Of a DNA stretch of 39,524 nucleotides, positions 8,669 to 18,133 are shown piece after piece; within the stretch, counting starts at the first letter, position 1; every line of letters begins with the position of its first letter. The translations under genes and the position numbers were made by a program. Under the pieces are notes generated by a model that made no database searches, was not told the DNA's origin, and saw only the letters and a program-made list of their open reading frames with translations. The stretch lies in contig ML978342.1 of the NCBI GenBank assembly GCA_010015745.1, positions 1 through 39,524 on the forward strand, read 5' to 3'. Source of the DNA: Setomelanomma holmii. Lineage: Eukaryota > Ascomycota > Dothideomycetes > Pleosporales > Phaeosphaeriaceae.

Positions 8669-10858
8669 CTATGTCGCGGACACCAGCGGAAGGCTTTGCC
8701 TACTTTCTTGGCCGCGTGCGGCAGCGTTGCCGGCCGTTCGCATCAGGTGTGGTGATATGGGCGTAAATGACCTCTGTACTGGTAATGACGAGGGCTGGGC
8801 CTCTGGATCAGAGGCGAGTTGCATCGAGTGTTCGTCCTCAGACTCGGCTTCACTCACGTCCGCCTCCAGCTCCTCTGCAGTTGAGTCCGCTGAGCTTTGC
8901 GGCAGGGTTGCAGGAGGCGGTGTGGAATACACAGGAGCACCTGCATGCGCAACAGCCACAGCTGGCTTGTGTTCATGGGTGGCGGGAGCCTCAGGAGAAT
9001 TCGTGAAATCATCGATGTCGTCTGGCAGAGGGACAGCTAGTGCAATCTCGTCCTCAAGCATATGGTCTTCCATGGGCTCAAAGTCTGTAGGAGGTAACGG
9101 CGCAGGCTCTGCTACTGCTGCATTTTCCGCGAGGCTATCAGGTCTTGGCTGTAAAGAGCACCGGGGCTCGTCGATACGCTCGTAGAACAACATGAAGACG
9201 TTGGCTTGGTGAGACTGCTCCTCTGGAACAGCATAAACCGAATCATCGCTGAAGCGCCACCACTGTTCGTCGGCAGAATCTTCCTGCTGGTCTTCTGGCT
9301 GATCTTTTTGCTGGTCTTCGAGCCTCATTCTCGGGTGCGGGCGATAACAGATGTAGTGGCCGTTTCCGTGCGAGCCAAAGTGGGTTACCGCGGCTCGAAG
9401 TCTGTACTGAAAGGACGAGGGCACGGTCGGCAGACCTTTTGGATGTGGTAGCATTGACTGTTTCGGATCTCGAGGCCACTCCTCAAGAGACATATCAGGT
9501 TGACCAGAGCCACTAGGCGAGCTACCGAGACACCAACTCCCCATATCCAAGATCTGTGGATAGGAAACCGTAGCGGAGTTTTTGTATTGTGCACCTGTCA
9601 TCTCGTCGAAAATACTGCGGTTGACATGAAGCACCAGCGACTTGGGTGCTCGGGCAACCACTATTTGCTTCGATTTGGAGCTTTGCACCCAATTCTTCTT
9701 GGCAATGTTGAGGGTCTTCACCAAAGTATTGTCGTCGAATTTCTCGTCATCAACCATCTCGGATACGGCGTTGAGCTTCTCTTCGAAAGGAGATGCGGGT
9801 TTCGCCGCGGCCAAGGGTGCGAGTGTCTTTTGCAGCTTGAGTAGCGTACACTTTGCGCATTCGACGCCATCAATGTACTCCAGCTTGGTGTACTCATCGA
9901 GACAATCGCGTAAATCGTAGGAGTTGTTGTTGCCCAGCGAGACCGTGATACAATTGAAAGGTATTAAGGATAGGCCTTCAGAGTAACCGCACGACGTACA
10001 GCCGACACGTTGAGCAATCAATCCATCGAGAGGGTTTGGCGCCATCTTGTGTTGTTCTGCTGCTGCCAGTGAAGGTGTCTTTTCTGCCTCATCTTTACTG
10101 TGTTGCCCACCTTTTCCCCCTGCCGCCCGTAAGTCACTCAGGGTCTTGGTAGCCTCGAGCCAAGAAACAGAGCATCGCGTCTTACTGCTCGTAGCCTTCT
10201 TGGCCTCCTTGTCTAGCTCGTCAAGTATCTTGGAGTAGTATTCCTGCGCATCCTGCTGCGTAAAGGTGCTCATCGACTTGAGCTTTCCCCTGATCCAGAA
10301 GTTCTGTCCTCGACTGTCAGGATTGTTGAGCTTGCTGATCAGTTCGTGCAATGCGCCACTGGTTGTGTCGGTCGTCAAGGACGGGTGCTCGGCGGCCATG
10401 AGCGAGAGATGATTGCGCAGCGAAGGCAGGGCGGCAAGTCCCTGGATTACGCTGTTTTGGTAGCATGAGTTGCTGATATTTCCTAAGCCTGGTGGGACAT
10501 GGCTCGGGCCGCTTGATAATGCGCCTGTGAGGCCTCTGACGCCCTTATGTAGGAGGCTCTCACTGTTCAGGCCAAATATGCTGCTCAGCATGCCACCTCC
10601 ACGCTGCATGGTGCTTTCGCTTCCCTCGCTCACGGCAGCTTCGAGGGGCGCACCACGCAGCCGCAGCACACCGATAGACATGTGAATCGCCTGGTGCAGC
10701 CAAAGCCAGACGGGATATCCGAGAATCTCGAGGGACTTGAAAAGGACGAATGCGCCGGTGAGTATGCTGAGAAGCAGGGTTGCGAACGGCGTGGTTGACT
10801 CTGCAGCAGGCCACCAGCGAGGAGCATCTTCGAGCGAGTGATGGTAGTGGCTGTTCAT
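8669..10858 (-). CDS. Membrane-anchored ubiquitin C-terminal hydrolase (USP/UBP family)
   Basis: This is a cysteine protease that removes ubiquitin from proteins; a single exon encodes 729 residues. A hydrophobic segment at about residues 24-55 (TPFATLLLSILTGAFVLF and WLWL) suggests an N-terminal membrane anchor, as in yeast Ubp1 (endoplasmic reticulum) or Ubp16 (mitochondrial outer membrane). The Cys box is GLGNISNSCYQNS with catalytic Cys132. Two CxxC pairs (CTSC near 285, CAKC near 333) match the USP zinc ribbon. The His box HGNGHYICY lies near 500 and the third catalytic residue in WWRFSDDSVY near 535. All key residues are present, so it should be active. The tail after about 560 is acidic and low in complexity. 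Which yeast paralogue it matches cannot be settled here. Confidence 0.9.
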   Translation of the reverse strand: MNSHYHHSLEDAPRWWPAAESTTPFATLLLSILTGAFVLFKSLEILGYPVWLWLHQAIHMSIGVLRLRGAPLEAAVSEGSESTMQRGGGMLSSIFGLNSESLLHKGVRGLTGALSSGPSHVPPGLGNISNSCYQNSVIQGLAALPSLRNHLSLMAAEHPSLTTDTTSGALHELISKLNNPDSRGQNFWIRGKLKSMSTFTQQDAQEYYSKILDELDKEAKKATSSKTRCSVSWLEATKTLSDLRAAGGKGGQHSKDEAEKTPSLAAAEQHKMAPNPLDGLIAQRVGCTSCGYSEGLSLIPFNCITVSLGNNNSYDLRDCLDEYTKLEYIDGVECAKCTLLKLQKTLAPLAAAKPASPFEEKLNAVSEMVDDEKFDDNTLVKTLNIAKKNWVQSSKSKQIVVARAPKSLVLHVNRSIFDEMTGAQYKNSATVSYPQILDMGSWCLGSSPSGSGQPDMSLEEWPRDPKQSMLPHPKGLPTVPSSFQYRLRAAVTHFGSHGNGHYICYRPHPRMRLEDQQKDQPEDQQEDSADEQWWRFSDDSVYAVPEEQSHQANVFMLFYERIDEPRCSLQPRPDSLAENAAVAEPAPLPPTDFEPMEDHMLEDEIALAVPLPDDIDDFTNSPEAPATHEHKPAVAVAHAGAPVYSTPPPATLPQSSADSTAEELEADVSEAESEDEHSMQLASDPEAQPSSLPVQRSFTPISPHLMRTAGNAAARGQESRQSLPLVSAT

Positions 10859-11387
10859 AGCTGGATGCTAGAGGCTTGTCTCCGTACAGTAGTGCACAGT
10901 AGTGTCTGGACAGTATTTGTAACGGGCAGAATGTGCGGGAATGAAGACAGTCTTCACCCTGCTGGCCAGCGCAGTGTTGGTGTCGGGCAGAGCAAACACG
11001 GCGGCGTTGGGTTTGCCTGCGACATGGAGGAGAGAACAGCAAAGCGACGGGCGATAGTGATGGGCAAGAGTAGTGGCCGAGGGTGCGTGAATGTGCGCGG
11101 CGCAAGGCCTGTGGTTGTCTTGTCCGGTATGGCATCGGGGACGGTGCGGGAATCTGCCGAAAGAGGCCTGGCGCCGAAGAGCGGGCCCTGAATTTTGTGT
11201 GAGATATTCATCACCACGGCTGTAGTGGGGACGCAACACTTGCACGTCGCGGAGACACACAACATTCACCGGTCTGGCAGCAACGCACGCGTCGGATACT
11301 CTAAACTCCATCTTAATCCCTAGGCAACGAGAATAGCAACTGCAATCGCCTGGACACTTCAGAACTCAGAAGTCGGGAGTCACGACC
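10859..11387. promoter_or_regulatory. Divergent promoter region of ubiquitin protease and ALB1
   Basis: The 529 bases separate two start codons facing away from each other, so both promoters are expected here. No TATA box or known operator is obvious. Open frames on both strands look like chance. Confidence 0.4.
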
Positions 11388-12022
11388 ATGGCCAAGACTG
11401 CCAAAGTCAAGAAGCGGCGTATGTCTCGTCTGTTCACGCAAATCTTGCGGCCTCTTACACCCTCACAGAAGTCACGGTACACTCGCGAGCCGCCCGCCGT
11501 GCCGCCTCACCCTCGATCGACCTAGACAAGAAGCTGAAGCAAAGTACGCGCGACTCAGCGTCGCCTTCAAGACCCGCCCAGACCAAGCACCACGCCCTCG
11601 CTGCACAGAATGCCGGCATCCAGAAAAAGGCCAAGAAGGGCAATATGACCAGGGCGCAGAGACTGCGGCACCAGAAGGGCTTGGAGCGAGCTGCGGCCGT
11701 GCTCGACAAACGCCAGGTCAAGGTAGTGAAGAGTCTCGACAAGGAGAAGGTGGTCAAAGAGCGTAGCAAAGGCTGGGAAGATGTCAATGGAGACGGTAAG
11801 AAGAGGAAAACGGCTGTTGGCGTCGATGGCACAGACATTGGCGAGGAGAATACGACGCAAGAGAGGGAATGGGTCAGCGACGAGGAGATGGACGGCACCG
11901 AGGTTGCAGCACAAGAGTCCGGAGCACAAGCAAATGGTGAGGTCAAGGGCGAAGGCAAGCAGGTTGATGTCATCATACCTGCAAGCATACCTCTGCCAGT
12001 AGAGGAGGATGAATTACTATAG
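11388..12022 (+). CDS. ALB1: Alb1-type ribosome biogenesis protein
   Basis: Alb1 is a small nuclear and shuttling protein that works with Arx1 during maturation and export of the 60S ribosomal subunit. The two-exon model is 11388-11418 and 11472-12022, with a 53-base intron, giving 193 residues. The join yields MAKTAKVKKR-LTVHSRAARRAASP-SIDLDKKL, the basic N-terminus typical of fungal Alb1, followed by KKAKKGNMTRAQRLRHQKGLERA, the conserved core. The C-terminal half is acidic and low in complexity (EDVNGDG, SDEEMDG). The intron acceptor is chosen to keep the HSRAARRA block in frame; an acceptor three bases upstream (11468) would not keep the codon phase needed. Confidence 0.75.
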
Positions 12023-12501
12023 CGCACCGTCTATGTGCAGAGGTGCTCGGCTCGCCGGACACGGCTTGCCAATCCTTACGATGGTGATGATTTACGAGCA
12101 ACGATACCCAATATAGACGACCATGGAAAGGTCAGCTATACTGTACGCGTCGGAACTGGAGTCTGCTGTTTTTCACACATTTCTACCGCCTTTCGACACA
12201 ACTGTCCGGTGACCAACGCCCCGTCGAGCGGTCCATAGCAGACATGTTGAGCATGAATGCCACGCTGGTAGCACCAACAAGGTAAAGCACGCTGAAGCTG
12301 ACATTGCTGCTGCTCTACATAGACTTGCTGCGCAAAATGATTCCTTGGGCACACCTTGCCGCTTCCACATCTTGGCAACTCCCAGTCTTACTCAGCTATG
12401 CTGCAACAACATACCATCATACTCATCATGATGCTGACGTCTCTTCTGCTTGGTTTGCTCCATCCATCCACGCTCGATTTTTGCAGTGTCAGACGGTCCA
12501 A
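12023..12501. other. Intergenic, no gene recognised
   Basis: This holds the ALB1 3' end and the far end of the open minus frame described at 12502-13339. No RNA gene is seen. A T-loop-like word at 12724-12738, just outside, was checked and does not form a tRNA. Confidence 0.35.
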
Positions 12502-13339
12502 CTACGGTCTGTGGCACCCATGCCCTAGTTTCTCCGACACGACTGCATTCCGCAGGATAATCGACATGCGAGGCACTCGCCCGATACACACGACGCAGAG
12601 GATATTGAGCTGGCAATGGCGGCGTGGTGCGCTCCTGCGCGGGCGTAGGAGGCAAGGAGACAAGAGATACGAAGGAGATGCTCTTGGCAGCGTACGAGGA
12701 AGTCGTTCATCCAATGGTGTCATGGGGATCGAATCCTCTTGCTTCGTATGCTGGGCTGAAGACGCTACTCGCAGCTTGGAGAACGGGTTGGGAAACCTCG
12801 CCTTTGCTTCTATGTTGAACGAACTCAAGAGATGCTTGATATAAGCGTAAAGCACCGAGCACAACTTCGCTAAGCTCGTCGCAAACGTACATCGGGGACA
12901 CTTCGTTTCGGCTTCTGCACTTGCGCCCGGCAATGGAGAGTTCTGACGATCATTCGCTGTGTTTTCTACCTCCACGCTATCAAATCTGCCATGGTTCTGA
13001 TATTTGCTAAGAACGTGGATAGAGTTAGGCGATGAAGAAGCTCTTCTAATACAAGGTCGCCGCAGTACAGACTCTGGTCGAGATATCGCCGGCTGGGAGC
13101 CTTTTTCCCCAATACCCAGCCGCTCGGCGCCTCTTGCTTCCGTTGAGCGATGGCTCCTCACGCTCTCTGCCTGCCTCGACCTTGATGCGTGGGGATGCGA
13201 GGTCTGAGAAGTTGAGCTTGGAAGAGGTGTGAGAGGTCGAGGGAATGACTCCCCTGTACGATCAGTCCATGAGCCATTTCTGGTTACATTGGCATCAGGG
13301 TCGCGATCACAACACCCATAGCTCCTGAATGGACGCGAT
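12502..13339 (-). pseudogene. Open frame that would extend the 1052-residue protein
   Basis: On the minus strand the frame from about 13339 to a stop at 12502 stays open for roughly 280 codons but has no ATG near its start. It is exactly the frame the upstream 1052-codon gene would enter if one copy of the 32-bp tandem repeat at 13302-13365 were absent. The translation starts CCDRDPDANVTRNGSW and is Ser/Arg/Pro-rich, with a CPRC pair near its middle; no domain is recognised. It could be the lost C-terminus of the neighbour, or a chance open frame. The length favours the first at 50% GC, but there is no homology evidence. Confidence 0.35.
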
Positions 13340-16300
13340 CACAACACCCATAGCTCCTGAATGGACGCGTCGAGGGCGTATCGTTTTGCCGAGGACGATC
13401 TGGTACACATTGTGGATGTGCTGGACCTGCTCCATCATGTATGTGCGAGTAGAAAGAGGCGCTGTCACGGCATGATCCCCCTGCACAGTAATGGTTCCGT
13501 TTTTCTGGCCACCACCTGTCGGTGTTCACTCTCTCGGGCGCAGCGCCGCCTCTTAGTCGAGGGCTGTGACCATGAAGCTCTTCGGCAAACGCGACATGAC
13601 TGAGAGGGTTTTCAGCATCCCAGACCAGTGGGCTCAAGTCGTCGTCGGTTTGCGCAGCAGAAGGGCCCCTTTCTTCCCATGGATCATGAGCTTCCTCTTC
13701 ATGAGTAATTTCTTCATCCTCATCATCTGTGTCCATCTCGTCGCCAGTATCGTCGTCCTCATCATACTCGTCATCAGAATCGTAGTCATCGTCTGAGTCG
13801 TCGTCTCCTCCACCGCCACGAACGGACACTGTTCGAGGGACGGTTGTGGTTCGGTCAGACGTTATCGCGGTACATTCGAAGCAAGAGCAAATAGATGGAG
13901 CCGATTCGTATAGAGCCAAGTCAGCCAGGCGGCCCAACGAGCTGATACTGTCTCCGATTTCGCGAATGAGTGCTTCACAATCGGAAGTTGCGGGAGGGAG
14001 TACAGACGCTTGGCCCTCCGCCAGCACCATTTCTGGTTGTGACATCACCATATTCTCTTGAGCTGGCTCTGTGGTGCCCCAAGCAGCGATCCTCACGCCA
14101 GGATCCATACTCAGACTGAGCTTCCGACTTGGAATACCAATGATCAAGCAAGCATCGCTTGATGTATCTGGGAGTTCGATGCCCATGTCTTCTCTCATTT
14201 GCAAAATCTCCCAGATCCGATGCTCGACAGCGTCTGTCGACGTACCATGAATGAATCGATTGTGAAGTATGGCTTCGATCTGCTTCAAGCTATCGGTGCC
14301 AGAGAATCGGAACAGGTGCGGGAAATCGCTATCGTAGCGTATGACGCACTGTTTCGGGAAGAACCAAAAGTAGTTATTTGGCATGCCATCTTTATACGAG
14401 CGACCGGATTCGGTATCGTCCCTGGGGTTGCAGACTGTTTCAATGCACGCACCGTTGGTCAAGCGGTGTGAAATTTCGTCGGCTGTTCGCGTATCCCACG
14501 ATGTTGGTGTTCTCTTCTCCTCGCGTTCAATGCTGACATTCTGACTCGAAGCGGACCCACTCGAAGGCTCTGACATGGCTCCGCTCACCTTATCTAGTTT
14601 CTTGCTTAAGAAACCAAGCTCAGTCAAAGCTACGGCCTTGTCCTCTCGAGTCACTTCGAGACTCTCTTCGACTTCGGCAAGTGTGCTGATATGCCACTCT
14701 ATATCTTCCACAAGACTTTGACGCAGCTCCCTAAAATCCTTGAACTGGTGCTCTAGATACTTGTTTCGCCCGTGTAGGGCAGATGCGAGGCTCATCCATG
14801 CCTGAGTGCACAAAGATGGTGCTCCTTGACCGCAGCTGTTGACAGTGTTCTGCATAAGTTGATCGTAGATGGCTTCAAACTCCTCTGCAACGATGCGGTG
14901 TTCGTCGGCTAATCCGGACGTCGAGTAAGCATCGTGATCATCGCCACTACCACCTCGCAAAGTTGGATCTTGTCGAATGGCATTAGCAGTGCGATTGTGG
15001 GAACGTGATTCCTTGACATCCCACGCAAGGTCTTGATCAAGGATTATAAACGTATCGCCCTGGCCTAGACCTTCCCATGAGTCTTCGGTACGATTGTGTA
15101 ACTCCACGATGCCTTCCTTCAAGGCCTTCTCCATTTCAGGGACGGTCACTTCGATCAAGGTCTCCGCAATGAATTCAGCTTCTTCGCCGAACTTATCATG
15201 CAGACGTAAGATCTGATTCCATATGATGCTTTTGCTTGCTCCGCCTGTAGCATACGGAAAGTGATAGACCGTGATCGGATCGGGAAATGAGCGACTACCA
15301 TCATGCAATCGTAAACTGAAGTTCTTGTGCAGTCGAACAATGACAGCCCCAAATGGTTGGCATAGGAACGGTGATGCCCGAAGTTTCATGAAGACTGGGC
15401 TGTGGGAGGTAATTTCTGCATGTAGAGGAGTAGAATTTCCCCTTGCTTGTGTTGATTCGCCATCTGGGCGGACGTACGCAGTTGGCGAAGTCGCCTCGCT
15501 TGTCTGTTCGTAGGAGCCTGGAATATTTTGGAGACTGGCCGACCGCAGCGATTCATAATGCGCCCTTTTCTGATTCTCGAGATGCATGATTTCCGCCTCA
15601 AGCCTTGCAATATGGTTGCGCAATTGCTCGATATGGTCGGCTTCCGCATCTGTATCGTGAACACTCTGCTGGCGCTCTCCAAACCGAGCAGCCTCTTTTA
15701 GCATCTCTTCCTGGTCAGTAACCTCAACCAAGTCTTTACAGTCCGCATAGATGTACACATGTTCTTCGTCTTCAAGTTGGCCTCCCATGCCCACCCTGAA
15801 GTTGACATCGTTGCGTTCTGGGATAGTCTGGTCCTGACGGGCGAGAAGACCTGCCTTATTGACAATCACTTCAAGGTCATGCTGTAGGTGTTGAACGGCT
15901 GCTATGTCTGCCGTGGTGAGGCCGACTGCCCCATCTGTGTTGTGCGCAGATGCAATGTCAACTCCCACACTGGACGTTGTCCGTTGATCAGAAGACTTCG
16001 CAATGTACTCTGATAGGGATTTGTCGACATCGCGATCAAGTTGGTATAGTGTAAGCTTCAACTTCTTGTTCTGGTCAACCAGCTCTCTGTTCTCTTCTTT
16101 CAAGTTTTCGATCATCGTTCTGAGTTTGTCTTCAGTGTTATGCATATGTTCGAACTGCATAGCCACCCTCTCATCCGCCTCGTGCGGAAAAAGCGGACGA
16201 TTCAAGAGAAACATGAACCATCCGATGGCGCCGAGTTGTTCAAGCTCATCGAGCCACATGCTGAATTCTTGTCGATGTCGTGCCGGAGTAACGGATTTGA

Positions 16301-16442
16301 TGAAATAGCGCATTCGAGGAATGCAAGACACCGTTCGGTGAAAATGAGCTTGGTAGTCAGTCAGGGTCTCAGCAGACAAAGCACGTATCAGGTTATTGAA
16401 GTGGGGGAAGGATCGAAGCCTCTCCTGCTGACGCATGATCAT
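13284..16442 (-). CDS. Large acidic coiled-coil protein, unknown function
   Basis: A single open frame encodes 1052 residues, starting at an ATG (another in-frame ATG follows two codons later). No known domain is recognised. Visible parts are an N-terminal region with a possible hydrophobic patch (LGAIGWFMFLL, about 90-102); coiled coils at about 110-160 (TMIENLKEENRELVDQNKK) and 270-305; a more globular middle with INFO-poor but ordered stretches such as FGAVIVRLHKNFSLRLHDG; a second helical stretch around 590-640; and a very acidic run of Asp/Glu at about 880-925. Three LRGG-like motifs (TLRGG near 494, SVRGG near 873, RLRGG near 963) resemble the ubiquitin tail. The last 15 residues are set by a 32-bp tandem duplication that shifts the frame. 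It is probably a lineage-specific Pleosporales protein. Confidence 0.75.
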   Translation of the reverse strand: MIMRQQERLRSFPHFNNLIRALSAETLTDYQAHFHRTVSCIPRMRYFIKSVTPARHRQEFSMWLDELEQLGAIGWFMFLLNRPLFPHEADERVAMQFEHMHNTEDKLRTMIENLKEENRELVDQNKKLKLTLYQLDRDVDKSLSEYIAKSSDQRTTSSVGVDIASAHNTDGAVGLTTADIAAVQHLQHDLEVIVNKAGLLARQDQTIPERNDVNFRVGMGGQLEDEEHVYIYADCKDLVEVTDQEEMLKEAARFGERQQSVHDTDAEADHIEQLRNHIARLEAEIMHLENQKRAHYESLRSASLQNIPGSYEQTSEATSPTAYVRPDGESTQARGNSTPLHAEITSHSPVFMKLRASPFLCQPFGAVIVRLHKNFSLRLHDGSRSFPDPITVYHFPYATGGASKSIIWNQILRLHDKFGEEAEFIAETLIEVTVPEMEKALKEGIVELHNRTEDSWEGLGQGDTFIILDQDLAWDVKESRSHNRTANAIRQDPTLRGGSGDDHDAYSTSGLADEHRIVAEEFEAIYDQLMQNTVNSCGQGAPSLCTQAWMSLASALHGRNKYLEHQFKDFRELRQSLVEDIEWHISTLAEVEESLEVTREDKAVALTELGFLSKKLDKVSGAMSEPSSGSASSQNVSIEREEKRTPTSWDTRTADEISHRLTNGACIETVCNPRDDTESGRSYKDGMPNNYFWFFPKQCVIRYDSDFPHLFRFSGTDSLKQIEAILHNRFIHGTSTDAVEHRIWEILQMREDMGIELPDTSSDACLIIGIPSRKLSLSMDPGVRIAAWGTTEPAQENMVMSQPEMVLAEGQASVLPPATSDCEALIREIGDSISSLGRLADLALYESAPSICSCFECTAITSDRTTTVPRTVSVRGGGGDDDSDDDYDSDDEYDEDDDTGDEMDTDDEDEEITHEEEAHDPWEERGPSAAQTDDDLSPLVWDAENPLSHVAFAEELHGHSPRLRGGAAPERVNTDRWWPEKRNHYCAGGSCRDSASFYSHIHDGAGPAHPQCVPDRPRQNDTPSTRPFRSYGCCDRVHSGAMGVVIATLMPM
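13302..13365. repeat. Perfect 32-bp tandem duplication inside a coding 3' end
   Basis: Bases 13302-13333 and 13334-13365 are identical (unit starts CGCGATCACAACACCC), with four bases of a third unit following. The period is not a multiple of three, so the two copies are read in different frames by the minus-strand gene. They give RPFRSYGCCDR in the first and VHSGAMGVVIA in the second, followed shortly by the stop. Confidence 0.95.
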
Positions 16443-17218
16443 AGAAGTCCTTGTGATTAGTCGTGGAAGGTGGACAGGTGGAAGAATTACAGCAATCAGA
16501 ATAGTGTGGTGTTCCCAAATAGAGGTCGAAGGGCCTACTTGAAGGTCTCAAAATGTAGAGAGTACACTGCGTACTGGACAGACGGACTTTTGAAAGGCTC
16601 CCGCTTCAAAGTGCTCGGCGTGAAGTATCGATACACGTAACGCTGTTCCTGTTCTGATATCCAAGTATACATGCAACAATCGACATCAAACTAACCGCAA
16701 CAAGTAGCGATACCTGTGGTGTGGAATGTGGTGACGAGGAGAAATGTGATGTGCATTGATTGCTTGATGTGCGTGGTAAGAATAGCAAACAGCTTGTAAG
16801 AGACTACGACAGCCCCTTCACCCAGTGGACAAGGTTGAGCCCTAGAGCTACGATAACAGAACGCCATACCTCACCATGCATCGCTTTTCATGTCTTTAAA
16901 GCAAATAAAAGAGTCAGTGGCCACTAATGCCTGGGTATACCGTACTTTTACTAGAAAATGCGCCAGACGAGGAGAAGTCGCAAGCAGACCTGAAGAGGAA
17001 GTAGACAGTTTTGAAATGGCGTTGTAACGGATGATACAACTCCGCGTAACCGTCACGTTGAGCCGAGCGAGAAGAAAATTGGAGGATGCTGAAGGCGAAT
17101 AGATATAGGATCCTCATGTGGGAGAACCTGCGCAAGTCTTGTGACCGAGGTGCCGTCGCTGGCGTTCCATCAACAACCGCGAGACGTTCGAGCAAGAAGC
17201 TGCACGAGTGTTGAAGAT
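16443..17218. other. Intergenic, upstream of the 1052-residue gene
   Basis: About 780 bases lie between the start of the acidic coiled-coil gene and the stop of the next minus-strand gene. They should hold the promoter of the former and the 3' end of the latter. Short open frames lack coding character. Nothing else is recognised. Confidence 0.4.
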
Positions 17219-18133
17219 CTAATTGGCAACACGTGTCATCGGGCGCCCGCGCTCGATGCGTTCGACAGTATCTCTTGAATTCGTCCGCGTCCTTGCGGCT
17301 GCAGCGGCAGCGACAGCTTCTTCGTGTTCTTTCGCCATGCGTCTCAGTGCAGCCTTTGCCTCCTCGAGTGGGATACTGTTGTTGCGGCGAGGACTATTGC
17401 GCCTGGACTGTGCTCTACTGGACGGGGTTGAAGTCGAATTTGATAGTGGGCCCCGGGTGCTGTTAGCCCGCGTGCTGGGAACACTTGGACCGTCTCTGGT
17501 ACTTCCGGGGTTGCTACGGAAGGCGGTGCTAATAGAGTCCTCACTGCGACTATCGACTTCGCGATTCAGAGAACTGTTCCTGGTTCGTGTGAAGTTGGGG
17601 TCGTCGCCTTTGCGCATATGTCGGAATTGCTTGGTGGCAGAGTCAATGCACCAGAGCTTGTAGCCAGTCGTTCCTCCAGGAATGAAAGTACCATTCTCAT
17701 CCCAGCACTGGACCCAAGCAACGCCGTTGTCCAGCTGAAAGAACCCAGCTACAACCATTTTGCCTCGCTCGTTCCTGATGGTAGTGGTGACCTTGCGCCT
17801 CTTGTATTCGTCCTCAAGAAGGTAGCGACCTAGGACGCGAGAACGATGGACAGGAATTGGCTTCACTAACTTGACGAACTCTTGCGGTCGTGGCGGCTTG
17901 ACTGACTTGACTTCATGTGGTCCTGATTCTGCTATGTCCGTAACATTGGGAATTGTATTGCTTGGCTCGGAAATCTTGAACCACCCGCGGCCTGGGATGT
18001 ACTCATATTGGCCAGGCTCGGGTTCCGACCAGTACTCTGTGACTCTCGTAGGGCGCACGGTAGCCTTTGGGCCACGGAACCATTTGTGCGGCTGGAATAC
18101 CTTTTGGGTAGCGAGAAACAAGTTTGGTGTCAT
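17219..18133 (-). CDS. Conserved-looking hypothetical protein, 304 residues
   Basis: A single-exon frame starts at ATG 18133. The N-terminal two thirds look folded and aromatic-rich: HKWFRGPKATVRPTRVTEYW, QYEYIPGRGWFKISEPS, and VAWVQCWDENGTFIPGGTTGYKLWCID near residues 150-180. The rest (about 200-304) is a disordered Ser/Arg/Asn-rich tail (SRAQSRRNSPRRNNS) with an alanine run (EEAVAAAAAARTR) that may be helical. There is no signal peptide or membrane segment. The pattern suggests a nuclear or cytosolic protein, possibly phosphorylated in its RS-like tail. No family is recognised and no function is proposed. Confidence 0.7.
   Translation of the reverse strand: MTPNLFLATQKVFQPHKWFRGPKATVRPTRVTEYWSEPEPGQYEYIPGRGWFKISEPSNTIPNVTDIAESGPHEVKSVKPPRPQEFVKLVKPIPVHRSRVLGRYLLEDEYKRRKVTTTIRNERGKMVVAGFFQLDNGVAWVQCWDENGTFIPGGTTGYKLWCIDSATKQFRHMRKGDDPNFTRTRNSSLNREVDSRSEDSISTAFRSNPGSTRDGPSVPSTRANSTRGPLSNSTSTPSSRAQSRRNSPRRNNSIPLEEAKAALRRMAKEHEEAVAAAAAARTRTNSRDTVERIERGRPMTRVAN

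Noticed and set aside
9206..11311. Several open frames antisense to the ubiquitin protease and in its promoter
   Set aside because: They are shadows of the minus-strand coding frame or promoter and have no domain or good start.
12700..12760. Possible tRNA T-loop (GATCGAATCC)
   Set aside because: The T-loop lacks TTC, the flanking bases do not pair as a five-base stem, and no acceptor stem was found at the right distance.
13302..13365. The 32-bp repeat as an intron
   Set aside because: Possible GT...AG pairs inside it are only about 23-26 bases apart, too short for fungal splicing, and do not restore the longer frame.
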